The notes beneath the pieces are model-generated. The model searched no databases, was not told the origin of the DNA, and saw nothing but the letters and a program-made list of their open reading frames with translations. From the NCBI GenBank assembly GCA_018003015.1, contig JAGNEZ010000031.1:1-64000 (forward strand): 64,000 nucleotides of DNA, given 5' to 3'. Shown piece after piece: positions 7,635-14,643 of this stretch. Each line of letters begins with the position of its first letter. Positions within the stretch are counted from its first letter, which is position 1. Source of the DNA: Phycisphaerae bacterium (GTDB taxonomy: Bacteria; Planctomycetota; Phycisphaerae; UBA1845; PWPN01). The translations under genes and the position numbers were made by a program.

Positions 7635-8291
7635 ATGATCCTCAAGAACAGTTATCTCGAACAAGTAGCTCGCGGACTGATCAAACTCACGCCTACGCAG
7701 GCGAAATCCACAGCCGCCATCCTGAACGAGTTCCTCCTGGTCCTCCTGGACTGCTCGGGCAGCATGAACGAGGAGTGCGGTCGCACGCACCGCCTGGGTG
7801 CGGCTCAGGACGCCATCCTCCGACTGCTGGACACGCGGCGGGCTCTCAAGGCCGATGACCAGATTGCCGTCATCGCCTTCCACGACGACGCCCACCTCGT
7901 CCTGCCCCCGACGCGATGCAGAGACCATGGTTCGACGATCGAGAAAGCGATCCGATCGATCACCGGCGGGGGCGGCACGAGCCTGGCGGTGCCCCTGATC
8001 CTGGCCGGCACGATCGTACCGGGCAGCGGAGCGGCTCACATCGTGATGCTCTCGGACGGCCATGGCGGCGACCCCACGAGTGCGGCCGACAAGCTCAAGC
8101 GGCGGGGAGCGATTATCGAGACGATCGGCGTGGGCAACGATCCTGCAGAGGTAGCCGAGGATTACTTAAGAGCGGCTGCGAGTGTCCTCAACGGCAAGGT
8201 GCTCTACCGGTTCATCACCGACGCGGACGAGATGTCGCACTATTTCCGCACGGAGATCGCCAATCGGCTGGTGTATCGGAGCAAGTCATGA
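7635..8291 (+). CDS. vWA-domain protein with intact MIDAS
   Basis: 218 residues, essentially one von Willebrand A domain. The metal site is complete: D39-x-S41-x-S43 in LLDCSGSMNE, T115 in GGGGTSLAV and D141 in MLSDGHGG. There is no signal peptide and no C-terminal zinc tail, unlike TerY-type vWA proteins; such a zinc module is encoded separately at 902-1258. MIDAS vWA proteins bind a partner through Mg2+ and a partner acid, and often act as the scaffold of phosphorylation- or chaperone-linked signalling systems. The gene overlaps the J-like gene (ATGA at 8288-8291), so both are made together. Its role as adaptor between the chaperone and the ATPase is inference. Confidence 0.85.
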   Translation: MILKNSYLEQVARGLIKLTPTQAKSTAAILNEFLLVLLDCSGSMNEECGRTHRLGAAQDAILRLLDTRRALKADDQIAVIAFHDDAHLVLPPTRCRDHGSTIEKAIRSITGGGGTSLAVPLILAGTIVPGSGAAHIVMLSDGHGGDPTSAADKLKRRGAIIETIGVGNDPAEVAEDYLRAAASVLNGKVLYRFITDADEMSHYFRTEIANRLVYRSKS

Positions 8292-8731
8292 GCCCGGAAG
8301 AAGCCCGTCAGAACCTGGGACTGCCCCGCAAGTTCACCCAGCAGGACGTTGAGCGGGCCTACGCCGAGCAGTCTCGCCCGTACATGCTCCGGGCTCAGCA
8401 CGACACCAACCCGGATGAGCGCGAGGTCGCCAAGAACGCCCTGGCGGTGCTGCAGGACGCGTATCACAAGCTGACCGGCAAATCGCGGCCGGAGCTGATC
8501 AAGCCCTCGGGCAACATGGGGCAGGCCGCGTCAGAGCTCATTCGCCACCGGTCGCTGAATGGTTCGTGCCCGTCCAGACATGCTTCACCGACCCGTCCGC
8601 GGCGGCAGGAAGGCGCCGTCTGGGGACAACGGGCCGTCACCAAAGAGCGCTTGGTGGCCGCGTTGATCTTCGTCTTGATCTGCCTCGTCAACCTCCTGCT
8701 CCTCAGTACCGCGGTCGGCGGGCTTCCGTGA
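8288..8731 (+). CDS. Membrane-anchored J-like protein lacking a canonical HPD
   Basis: 147 residues, ATG 8288 inside the previous gene's stop. The N-terminal 65 residues read like a J-domain: an EEARQNLGLPRKFTQQDVER start, helix II with AYAEQSRPY, and helix III ending ALAVLQDAYHKLTG, matching the common AYxxL ending. The HPD tripeptide that stimulates Hsp70 ATPase is not present at its position; the region reads QHDTNPDE. A basic linker of about 50 residues leads to one transmembrane helix (LVAALIFVLICLVNLLLL) at the C-terminus, giving an N-in tail-anchored form. Next to a GrpE-like and an Hsp70 gene the J-like reading is strongly favoured, but it may dock without full stimulation. Confidence 0.6.
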   Translation: MSPEEARQNLGLPRKFTQQDVERAYAEQSRPYMLRAQHDTNPDEREVAKNALAVLQDAYHKLTGKSRPELIKPSGNMGQAASELIRHRSLNGSCPSRHASPTRPRRQEGAVWGQRAVTKERLVAALIFVLICLVNLLLLSTAVGGLP

Positions 8732-8791
8732 GGGCGATTCGAGGTTTGCAGGAATGATTTCTGACGAAACTTATCTCACATAGACGAGGTG

Positions 8792-8821
8792 AAGGGTCTC
8801 GGCTCCGACGGCGAGACCCTT
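8792..8821 (+). terminator. Strong hairpin ending the cargo operon
   Basis: AAGGGTCTCG (8792-8801) and CGAGACCCTT (8812-8821) are perfect 10-base complements with a 10-base loop. The following bases TGTTGTAGG are only modestly T-rich, so termination may be partial. It separates the J-like gene from the next gene, whose ribosome site begins 6 bases later, and marks the likely end of the 1429-8731 operon. Confidence 0.5.
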
Positions 8822-8839
8822 GTTGTAGGAGCAATAGAC

Positions 8840-9091
8840 ATGGAACGACCCGTTAACCAGCAACCGCTGGCCAGTAAGCAGTTCGATCGCGTCCACGTTG
8901 CGATCTGGCCTCAGGAAAAGAAGGAGAACGATAACGGGGGCCGGCTCTGGTTCAGCGTCGGCATCACCCGCCGCTACCAGGACGGCAGCGGGCAATGGCA
9001 ATCCTCGAACCACTACACAGCCCGGGACCTCCCGCACCTGCAGCTCGCGGTCCAGTGGGCCATGCGCGAGCTCCTCCTGAAGGAGGAGTAG
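8840..9091 (+). CDS. Small mobile-element accessory protein
   Basis: 83 residues from ATG 8840, with TAGGAG 8 bases upstream. The core has an alternating beta pattern, VHVAIWPQEKKENDNGGRLW then FSVGITRRYQDGSG and SSNHYTARDLPHL, ending in a helix. I recall similar short proteins of the form I-x-A-x-I-W ... F-x-V-x-x-x-R-x-Y-x-D-G upstream of replication genes in planctomycete integrated elements, but no function is known to me. The fold suggests a small nucleic-acid-binding protein. It lies after the hairpin and before the primase-type ATPase, so it belongs to the replication/maintenance module. Confidence 0.6.
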   Translation: MERPVNQQPLASKQFDRVHVAIWPQEKKENDNGGRLWFSVGITRRYQDGSGQWQSSNHYTARDLPHLQLAVQWAMRELLLKEE

Positions 9092-9138
9092 CCAGCCGGA
9101 TGAGCAGGTCCGGGTGGCCATGCTCAGAGAGGTGGGAA

Positions 9139-10854
9139 ATGGCAAGGACAAACCAAGAGGCAGACGCCTCTGGCGGAAACCGTGCGGTGAAAACGGTGCC
9201 GCAGCTTCGCTCCACCGACAGATCGGCTCTCGGCCTGGGGGGCATATCCATCGCACAGGCCACGAGTGATGCCATCGCATCCTCCCCAATCGAGCTCGCA
9301 CAGGTTGCCCGGCCACGATTCCCTGCTGCCGGGGAAGAAGCTGGCGGGACAGAAGTCTGTCGGCCGCAGTTGTTCTTCCATCCCGAGGTGGCTGGCCTGA
9401 CGGAGACAGCCCTCACGCATCTCGGCGGAAAACCCTTCGTGATGTGGTCTCAGTACCTGCAGTGGTCCGATGGCCGGCGCGAGGTCCGGCCGTTGTTGGA
9501 GATGCTGGACCTGCCCAACGGCGGTCGGCTCTGGTTCGAGCCCCGACCCGGTGCACCGCAACCCGGCTTGGCACCGCACTGGAGCACCGTGGGCCGTAAG
9601 CAATGGCTGGAGGGTAAAACCCCAGATGCGGCAGGGCTGTTCCATTGCCTCTCCGAGACGATACGCCGTTTCGTGGTGCTTCCTGATGAGGATGCCGCGG
9701 GCGCCTGTGCCACAGTGGCGTTGTGGACCATGCTCACGTACTGCTTTCCGGCTTGGCCGGCCGTACCCTATCTCCACATCACGGGACCGCTGGGCAGCGG
9801 CAAGACCCGGCTACTGGAGGTCCTTTCGCGGCTGGTCTGGCGTCCCACGCTGGCCAGTTCGCTGACCGCCGGGGTGCTTTACCGAACCCTGCATGAGAGT
9901 GGGGGCACGTTCCTGCTCGATGAGAACGAGCGTCTGGCCGAGAAGGGTTCCCAGGCCTCCGAGCTGCGGACCGCGCTTCTGGCCGGCTACAAAGCCGGGG
10001 GGCATGTCCACCGCCTTCAAAAAGACGGTGATGGTTTTCGCGCCGTCCAGTTCGATGTTTACGGCCCCAAGGCGATGGGGAGCATCGGTGATCTCCCGCC
10101 TGCCCTCGCCAGCCGTTGTATCCAGTTGAGAATGCTGCGGGCCCGTGGGGACCATTCCCAGGTACAGGCACGATTGGATGCTGATCCTGAGGTGTGGCAG
10201 GGGCTCCGCGACGATCTGCACGCCTTTACATTGACCCACGCCGGTGAGATCGTGCGTGTGGCCAGAGCCCAGGACGAGTTGACCCGGACGATGAGTGGCC
10301 GTGACGCGGAACTGTGGCGGCCGCTGTTCGCCCTGGCCGTTATCTGCGAACGAGCCAGCGCTGTGGGTCTCGTTTCCGGCCTGCGTGAATTCGCCGGTCG
10401 AGCCGTCGATATCGGTCTTGAAGACGCTGCCCCCGAGCCGGACGAAACGCTCCTGACCGTGCTGGCCGAGTGCGTCATCTGGCAGCAGACCGACGTGACG
10501 CCGAAAGACGTCCTTGAGCGTGCGAAGAAGACCGATCCTGTGACGTTCTCGCGCTGGACGCCGCACCGCGTGGCCAGCGTACTGAAGCGGTATGGCGTGC
10601 TCACCCACAAGACCGGCGGTGGTCGGCGGTCATACCACCGGGTTACGGTCCAGCAGCTCTCCCGAGTCGCGTCGAGGTACGGTCTGTGCATACCGCTTGA
10701 AAATGCCCCTATCGCCACAAATGCCACCTGGGCCCCTCCGAACGCCCGCCGCAGCGACGTCAGCCCGTCGTCCGCTCTTTCCGCGAGTGGCGATGGTGGC
10801 AATGGTGGCGGCCCTGGAGGAACAGGTGGTGGTGCTCAAGCTGATGTATGTTGA
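9139..10854 (+). CDS. P-loop ATPase of primase/helicase type (element replication)
   Basis: 571 residues from ATG 9139 (GAGGTGGG upstream); an ATG at 9100 behind AAGGAGGAG is an alternative that would add 13 residues. Walker A GPLGSGKT is at 216-223 and a Walker B-like TFLLDENE at about 257-264, followed by SELRTALLAGYKAG, a sensor-like segment (DLPPALASRCIQLRM) and a winged-helix-like C-terminal part (WTPHRVASVLKRYGVL). The layout resembles DUF3631/DUF927-type primase-helicase proteins found in phages and integrated elements. The tail is Gly/Ser-rich. It probably supports replication or excision of the element. No primase polymerase motif is visible in the first 200 residues, so it may act with a separate primase or only as a helicase. 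Confidence 0.7.
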   Translation: MARTNQEADASGGNRAVKTVPQLRSTDRSALGLGGISIAQATSDAIASSPIELAQVARPRFPAAGEEAGGTEVCRPQLFFHPEVAGLTETALTHLGGKPFVMWSQYLQWSDGRREVRPLLEMLDLPNGGRLWFEPRPGAPQPGLAPHWSTVGRKQWLEGKTPDAAGLFHCLSETIRRFVVLPDEDAAGACATVALWTMLTYCFPAWPAVPYLHITGPLGSGKTRLLEVLSRLVWRPTLASSLTAGVLYRTLHESGGTFLLDENERLAEKGSQASELRTALLAGYKAGGHVHRLQKDGDGFRAVQFDVYGPKAMGSIGDLPPALASRCIQLRMLRARGDHSQVQARLDADPEVWQGLRDDLHAFTLTHAGEIVRVARAQDELTRTMSGRDAELWRPLFALAVICERASAVGLVSGLREFAGRAVDIGLEDAAPEPDETLLTVLAECVIWQQTDVTPKDVLERAKKTDPVTFSRWTPHRVASVLKRYGVLTHKTGGGRRSYHRVTVQQLSRVASRYGLCIPLENAPIATNATWAPPNARRSDVSPSSALSASGDGGNGGGPGGTGGGAQADVC

Positions 10855-11043
10855 CATGCCCTCGTGATGATCATGTCACCGACCTAGCGTTTTGGTTTCG
10901 AAGCTGGAAGTGTGGTTTCTGTGAAAACATTCTCTCACTCTTATGAGGGAGGGAAGCGTATCGAAGTAGCGGCAGGTTGGCCTGGAGGCAACTGCGGTCA
11001 GCACGACGGCGCGTGCCTGCGCCGAGACGAATGTACGTGATTC

Positions 11044-11343
11044 ATGACTGACTCTGTTACCATCAAGGTCTCCGAGGCCGCCAAGCGAATCGGGTGCAGC
11101 ACGCGCACAATTCTCAGGCTGATCGAAGCTGGGAAGTTGCGTGCCGTCCAGCTTTGTGGCGAGCGGGGGCCTTACTATGTCTTTGTCGAGTCCATCGATC
11201 GGCTTCTTGGGATTCAGGAAGCGCGGCGGCGGAAGTCTCAGGAATACTACTGTCGACAGGCGGAGCTTGCAGCGGCGAGGGCAGGGCTCGGGCCACCCGG
11301 GCGGCCTGGGGATCGCGCACCTGAGCGTACACTTGGGTCGTAG
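11044..11343 (+). CDS. xis: Excisionase-like MerR/HTH_17 protein
   Basis: 99 residues. The first 60 residues form a classic excisionase winged helix: TIKVSEAAKRIGCSTRTILR, LIEAGKLRAVQL, then YYVFVESIDRLL. Such proteins bind att-arm DNA and steer the integrase toward excision. The gene converges on and overlaps the 3' part of the integrase gene by 230 bases (11114-11343) on opposite strands. The well-formed HTH lies in 11044-11220 and the overlapping part is low-complexity on both strands, so one of the two tails may be an extension without function. The symbol is given for role only. Confidence 0.75.
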   Translation: MTDSVTIKVSEAAKRIGCSTRTILRLIEAGKLRAVQLCGERGPYYVFVESIDRLLGIQEARRRKSQEYYCRQAELAAARAGLGPPGRPGDRAPERTLGS

Positions 11344-12310
11344 AAAGGTGTTTGTGTCCGAGGTGTTTCTGCAACACATCCAGTTCGACACCTGCCTCGC
11401 GAGCACTCTGGGCGTAAGTGTGTCGCAATGCGTACCCTCCTGTGATGCCTCGACGGCGGAGAATGGACCGCAAGCCGTTCGGTTTGTAGGGGCGGCCGAA
11501 CCGGTTGAGGAAAACGTACACGCCGACTCGCGGCTGATCCCGCAAGATCTCGACTGCGGCGGGGGTGAGGTAGAGGATACGGTCCTGGCCCGTAGACTCC
11601 TCTGTCTTGTGTTCGGCCAAGCGGCAGGTCCATCCCTCCAGGTCAACGTGCGACCATTTGAGCTGACACGCCTCCCCGGGTCGGCAACCAACGTTCACGA
11701 TGAATCGGCAGATTGGTGATGATCGCTTCGGCAGATCGGCAAAGGCTTCACGGAGTCTCGGCCGTGCCACGTCTCGATACAGTTTCCTCGGGGGAGGAAT
11801 GTCGTCCGGACGTCTTGGAATCACGTCCAGCCACCGACGGGGGGGCTCCGCTGCCCAGACGAGAACGGCGTGGGCGAGGCCGATCATCGTCCGCAGGTTC
11901 TTTGCCGAGTACTCAAACTTCTTCTTCCGAGCGTTCGGGATCTTGCCGTGCTGATCTGGCGTGCGCTTCTGGTAGACCCTCGTGTATCCCGTCTTGCGGA
12001 GGTGGGCGAGGAAGTCAACGAGATGCTCTTCGTTCAGTTCAGCGAGCCGCATGCCTCCAGCGAACCGGTTCCACGGGATCAACCGCTCTCGCTTCCAGTC
12101 GGTTCCGTTCTTGACGAGCCACTGCTCGATCGCTTGGGCGATGGTCTCGGCTTCGCCCAGGTGAGCGGGCTTCCCCAGGAACTGCTCAGCCCTTCTTGCC
12201 GCTTCGGCCCAATTTCCTTTCCCACTGCACAGGTATTTCTTCTCGTAGTTGACGTAGATGTACCACTGGTTCCGCTTCTCCTCGTAGTGGGGTTGGGCCT
12301 GTCGTGGCAT
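11114..12310 (-). CDS. int: Tyrosine recombinase (element integrase)
   Basis: 398 residues, ATG 12310 with AGGAGG upstream. An N-terminal SAM-like core-binding region (about 55-150) is followed by the catalytic domain: R210 in GCRPGEACQLKW, K235 in EHKTE, Y293-A-L-R296 where most family members have HxxR, H319 in LGHKH, and the nucleophile Y328 in TTQVYAQV. All catalytic residues except the first His of HxxR are present. The last 60 residues after the nucleophile are low-complexity and lie over the opposing excisionase gene. The gene reads away from tRNA-Pro, 108 bases from its 3' end, which identifies that tRNA as the attachment site. Confidence 0.92.
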   Translation of the reverse strand: MPRQAQPHYEEKRNQWYIYVNYEKKYLCSGKGNWAEAARRAEQFLGKPAHLGEAETIAQAIEQWLVKNGTDWKRERLIPWNRFAGGMRLAELNEEHLVDFLAHLRKTGYTRVYQKRTPDQHGKIPNARKKKFEYSAKNLRTMIGLAHAVLVWAAEPPRRWLDVIPRRPDDIPPPRKLYRDVARPRLREAFADLPKRSSPICRFIVNVGCRPGEACQLKWSHVDLEGWTCRLAEHKTEESTGQDRILYLTPAAVEILRDQPRVGVYVFLNRFGRPYKPNGLRSILRRRGITGGYALRHTYAQSAREAGVELDVLQKHLGHKHLSTTQVYAQVRDPQAARVARALPSPLQAPPVDSSIPETSAAALPESQEADRWTRQRHSKAPARHKAGRHATSQLRSA

Positions 12311-12326
12311 GCTGGCATCCTCCTCG

Positions 12327-12356
12327 TATCATCAGAGATGCCATTTTATCATCAGA
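12327..12356. repeat. Two direct repeats TATCATCAGA, 20 bases apart
   Basis: TATCATCAGA occurs at 12327-12336 and again at 12347-12356, start to start exactly 20 bases, close to two helical turns. They lie between the integrase start and the tRNA. Helical phasing next to an att site is what arm-type integrase or excisionase binding sites look like; the role is inferred. Confidence 0.5.
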
Positions 12357-12389
12357 AACGGGGAAATCCAAGAGAAGGGCATGTTGCCG

Positions 12390-12414
12390 TAAGTGGCCAT
12401 AGAAAAGCCACTTA
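12390..12414. repeat. Inverted repeat flanking the tRNA 3' end
   Basis: TAAGTGGC (12390-12397) and GCCACTTA (12407-12414) are perfect 8-base complements with a 9-base loop, ending five bases before the tRNA-Pro discriminator base. No T-run follows on the minus strand, so a tRNA terminator is unlikely; an att-site element is the better guess. Confidence 0.45.
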
Positions 12415-12418
12415 AGAA

Positions 12419-12493
12419 TCGGGGCGACTGGATTTGAACCAGCGGCCTCCTGGTCCCAAACCAGGCGCTCTAGCCAGGCTGAGCTACGCCCCG
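12419..12493 (-). tRNA. tRNA-Pro (anticodon TGG)
   Basis: Read on the minus strand the 75-base sequence folds as a complete cloverleaf: acceptor CGGGGCG / CGCCCCG, T8-A9, D stem GCTC/GAGC, anticodon stem CCTGG/CCAGG with loop TTTGGGA (anticodon TGG), five-base variable loop and T stem GCTGG/CCAGT with loop TTCAAAT. Discriminator is A. The 3' CCA is not encoded. Insertion of the element has left the gene intact, so the element must carry a copy of the tRNA 3' end. Confidence 0.96.
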
Positions 12494-12564
12494 GTACACA
12501 CTGATGCCCAGTATAACGAATGCATCAACGAGTGACAATTCACCCAAACACTGGCCTCTCGACG

Positions 12565-14376
12565 CTACCGGCCACAATCCGGATCAGCCTTGATGCCCGC
12601 CCCGGACATGCATCCGACCAGCTTGCGCAGATCCTCACCGTCCACGTCGCCATCGTTGCCTTCAATCAGACACTCGGCACAGGCGGCATCACCCTGGTTG
12701 ACGCCAGAACCAGTTAGGCATCGCTGCATGATCGCCAGATCATCCAGATCAACGTCGTTGTCGTCATCCAGATCACCAGGTGAAGGAGGCAACATCACCT
12801 GGATCTGACGGCTTACCGTGGGACCAAACCAGGCCACGGCTTCACGGACCATGCGCCAATCCGTAGTGTACCGGCCAGCCGCCGCAGGGGCGGTCAGCGC
12901 GAAACTGAAGGCGAAAGCCTGCCCCGGCCGCACTTCACCCGCCACCGGCGACCGCGTGCTGACCGTGAACGGATCGCTGTCACCCACCGCTCCCAGCTTG
13001 AAGCCGCGCTCGACCGACCAGACCACGCCCCGATTGCGAAACGTGACCGAAACGTCGTAGACCCCACCGGCCGCCATCGTCGCCGGGATCGTGTCGCTGA
13101 CGTACTCGCATGAGTACCGGTCCCAGGTGGGGGCGACACCGAAGTAGCTGCAGACGCCTTTGTAGACGCCCCACTCGGCGGTCGACCGGAAAAAGTTGTC
13201 CGTCAGGTAAGCAGCGTCCTTGTTGCAGTTGTCGTGAAACGCCAGCTCGATCAGGCACGCCGGCCGGTTCGGAATCCGGATCTCGCCAAAACCGCCGGCC
13301 GAGTCACGCGGCTGGCCACCGTTGCGAATCGGCCACGTGCTGTCGTAAACGTCGCGGATCGCGGACTCAATGTTCGTCTTGATCGCCAGAGCCAGGTTGT
13401 AGCTGTTGGTTTCGTGAGCAGGGTGCTCCATCTCCGTATCCCGATAGACCTCGGTACCACTGGCCTGGTTCACCTTATACGCGTTCGTGTGATGGGCAAT
13501 GTAGATGTCCGAACCCCGATAGTCGGCAAACAACGGGCGAGCGCGGATGTCGTCATTGAGATGAGTGTCCGAGCTGTCCCACACCGCGGACGGAAGCCCG
13601 CTGTGCTCGAGCCAGTAGCGGGCGGCCATCTTCCACCACGCCAGACCGGTGGCCGAGTGACAGCAGTCGCTCTCGTCCAGCTGCCGCGGAACGTGCACCG
13701 TGGCCCCATCCTGGTTCAGATACTGATATAGAAACTGCATCAGCCGGATCGAGTTGGTGTCCTCCAACACCGCCTCCCCGAGACCGCACGGATCACTCCG
13801 CTGCCAGTACCAGCCCGACCCGTTGTGGAACCGACCGTGCGACGGACCAATGGTGATGATCTTGCCGGCCAGTCCCGTCGCCGCCTCGCCGCACCCCTTG
13901 CCCCCCAACACTGGAAACGACGCGGGCGGAACAGACTCCAACTTCGTCGGAGGCAGGTAGGCTGACAACACGCTGCCGCAGCAGGTCAGACGAACACTCA
14001 GGATCTCCGGAAACGAATCAAGGGCCAGCCGCAACCGCGAAAACACCTCCGTCAGCGAAGACTCTCCAAGCCCGCTAAGCACTTCCGGAGACAGGTCAAT
14101 GGTAACCCCCTCCCCTGAAGACACGAACTCCACCAGCTGGACATCCGGCAGAATCGGCGAGGTCAACCCTCTGGCTGCCTCCTCTGGGGAGGGACCGGCC
14201 AGAAGCTCCCGGACCACCACTTCCTGTGCCAGCACACCGGGCAACAATGGCCGGCTGACGAAAACAACCCCCTCGGGAGCATCAAACGGGATCTGAACAG
14301 TCTGCCCAAGCCCAACGGCAGTGACGCTCAGCCACAAGGCCGAGATTGCAGCCAGGGCTGGGGACAACCACCTCAT
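12565..14376 (-). CDS. Exported GerMN - amidase_3 - NBR1-like - dockerin protein
   Basis: 603 residues. A signal peptide (MRWLSPALAAISALWLSVTA, cleavage near VGLG) is followed by a GerMN-like region (about 50-140: VVRELLAGPSPEEAARGL, then a fpeilSVRL strand), an N-acetylmuramoyl-L-alanine amidase-like domain (about 170-410) with ligand candidates in IGPSHGRF, IAHHTNAY and CLIELAFHDN, an NBR1-like beta domain (about 420-520, ending TTDWRMVREAVAWFG) and a C-terminal dockerin with two EF-hand-like loops (DLDDDNDVDLDDLAIMQRCL and GNDGDVDGEDLRKLVGCM). The set suggests peptidoglycan remodelling or binding outside the inner membrane. GerMN-amidase fusions are known from spore formers; here the dockerin tail is the unusual part. 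Confidence 0.8.
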   Translation of the reverse strand: MRWLSPALAAISALWLSVTAVGLGQTVQIPFDAPEGVVFVSRPLLPGVLAQEVVVRELLAGPSPEEAARGLTSPILPDVQLVEFVSSGEGVTIDLSPEVLSGLGESSLTEVFSRLRLALDSFPEILSVRLTCCGSVLSAYLPPTKLESVPPASFPVLGGKGCGEAATGLAGKIITIGPSHGRFHNGSGWYWQRSDPCGLGEAVLEDTNSIRLMQFLYQYLNQDGATVHVPRQLDESDCCHSATGLAWWKMAARYWLEHSGLPSAVWDSSDTHLNDDIRARPLFADYRGSDIYIAHHTNAYKVNQASGTEVYRDTEMEHPAHETNSYNLALAIKTNIESAIRDVYDSTWPIRNGGQPRDSAGGFGEIRIPNRPACLIELAFHDNCNKDAAYLTDNFFRSTAEWGVYKGVCSYFGVAPTWDRYSCEYVSDTIPATMAAGGVYDVSVTFRNRGVVWSVERGFKLGAVGDSDPFTVSTRSPVAGEVRPGQAFAFSFALTAPAAAGRYTTDWRMVREAVAWFGPTVSRQIQVMLPPSPGDLDDDNDVDLDDLAIMQRCLTGSGVNQGDAACAECLIEGNDGDVDGEDLRKLVGCMSGAGIKADPDCGR

Positions 14377-14533
14377 CCCTCCACCTCCACCGGGTCAAAC
14401 CAAGTCACCGCGACTCTTCGCTCTATCTCATTGTGATGTAACAGGACCGCAGAATCAACCTCGCGGCAAGCCCGATAACCCCGGAACCCACACCCGCATC
14501 CCCGGGTCCGCGGCGGCGTGCGAACCCAGGCGG

Positions 14534-14568
14534 ACACAAGAAAAGAGCCAAGCGGATTCGCTTGGCTC
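14534..14568 (-). terminator. Rho-independent terminator of the SUMF1-type gene
   Basis: GAGCCAAGCG (14545-14554) and CGCTTGGCTC (14559-14568) form a perfect 10-base stem with a GATT loop (AATC on the minus strand). On the minus strand the stem is followed directly by TTTTCTTGTG. It lies 76 bases beyond the stop at 14644 and is a textbook intrinsic terminator. Confidence 0.85.
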
Positions 14569-14643
14569 CCTGTCTTCCGTCTCGGTGATGCCCGACGTCC
14601 ACGTGTCAGCGCCACCCGGCGGAACGTCGGCTCAAAAGGCTCA

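Larger units (their letters stand above)
1..12418. mobile_element. Integrated element at tRNA-Pro (right part; left end outside window)
   Basis: Seen: a tyrosine recombinase gene reads away from the 3' end of an intact tRNA-Pro gene, only 108 bases from it, and is followed by an excisionase-like HTH gene, a P-loop primase-type ATPase and a run of accessory genes. Known: this arrangement is the usual one for islands inserted at the 3' end of tRNA genes. I looked for a second copy of the tRNA 3' end between 1 and 1400 and found none, so the left attachment site is either to the left of the window or too short to recognise. No conjugation genes are visible in this part. Everything from the integrase leftward is read as element cargo; the helicase fragment at 109-504 suggests the left part is decaying. 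Confidence 0.75.

Noticed and set aside
5982-8063. Very long minus-strand open frame (693 residues) across the Hsp70 and vWA genes
   Set aside because: It is the antisense of two clear genes with intact motifs; the translation is Arg/Gly/His-rich without any domain, as expected in high-GC DNA.
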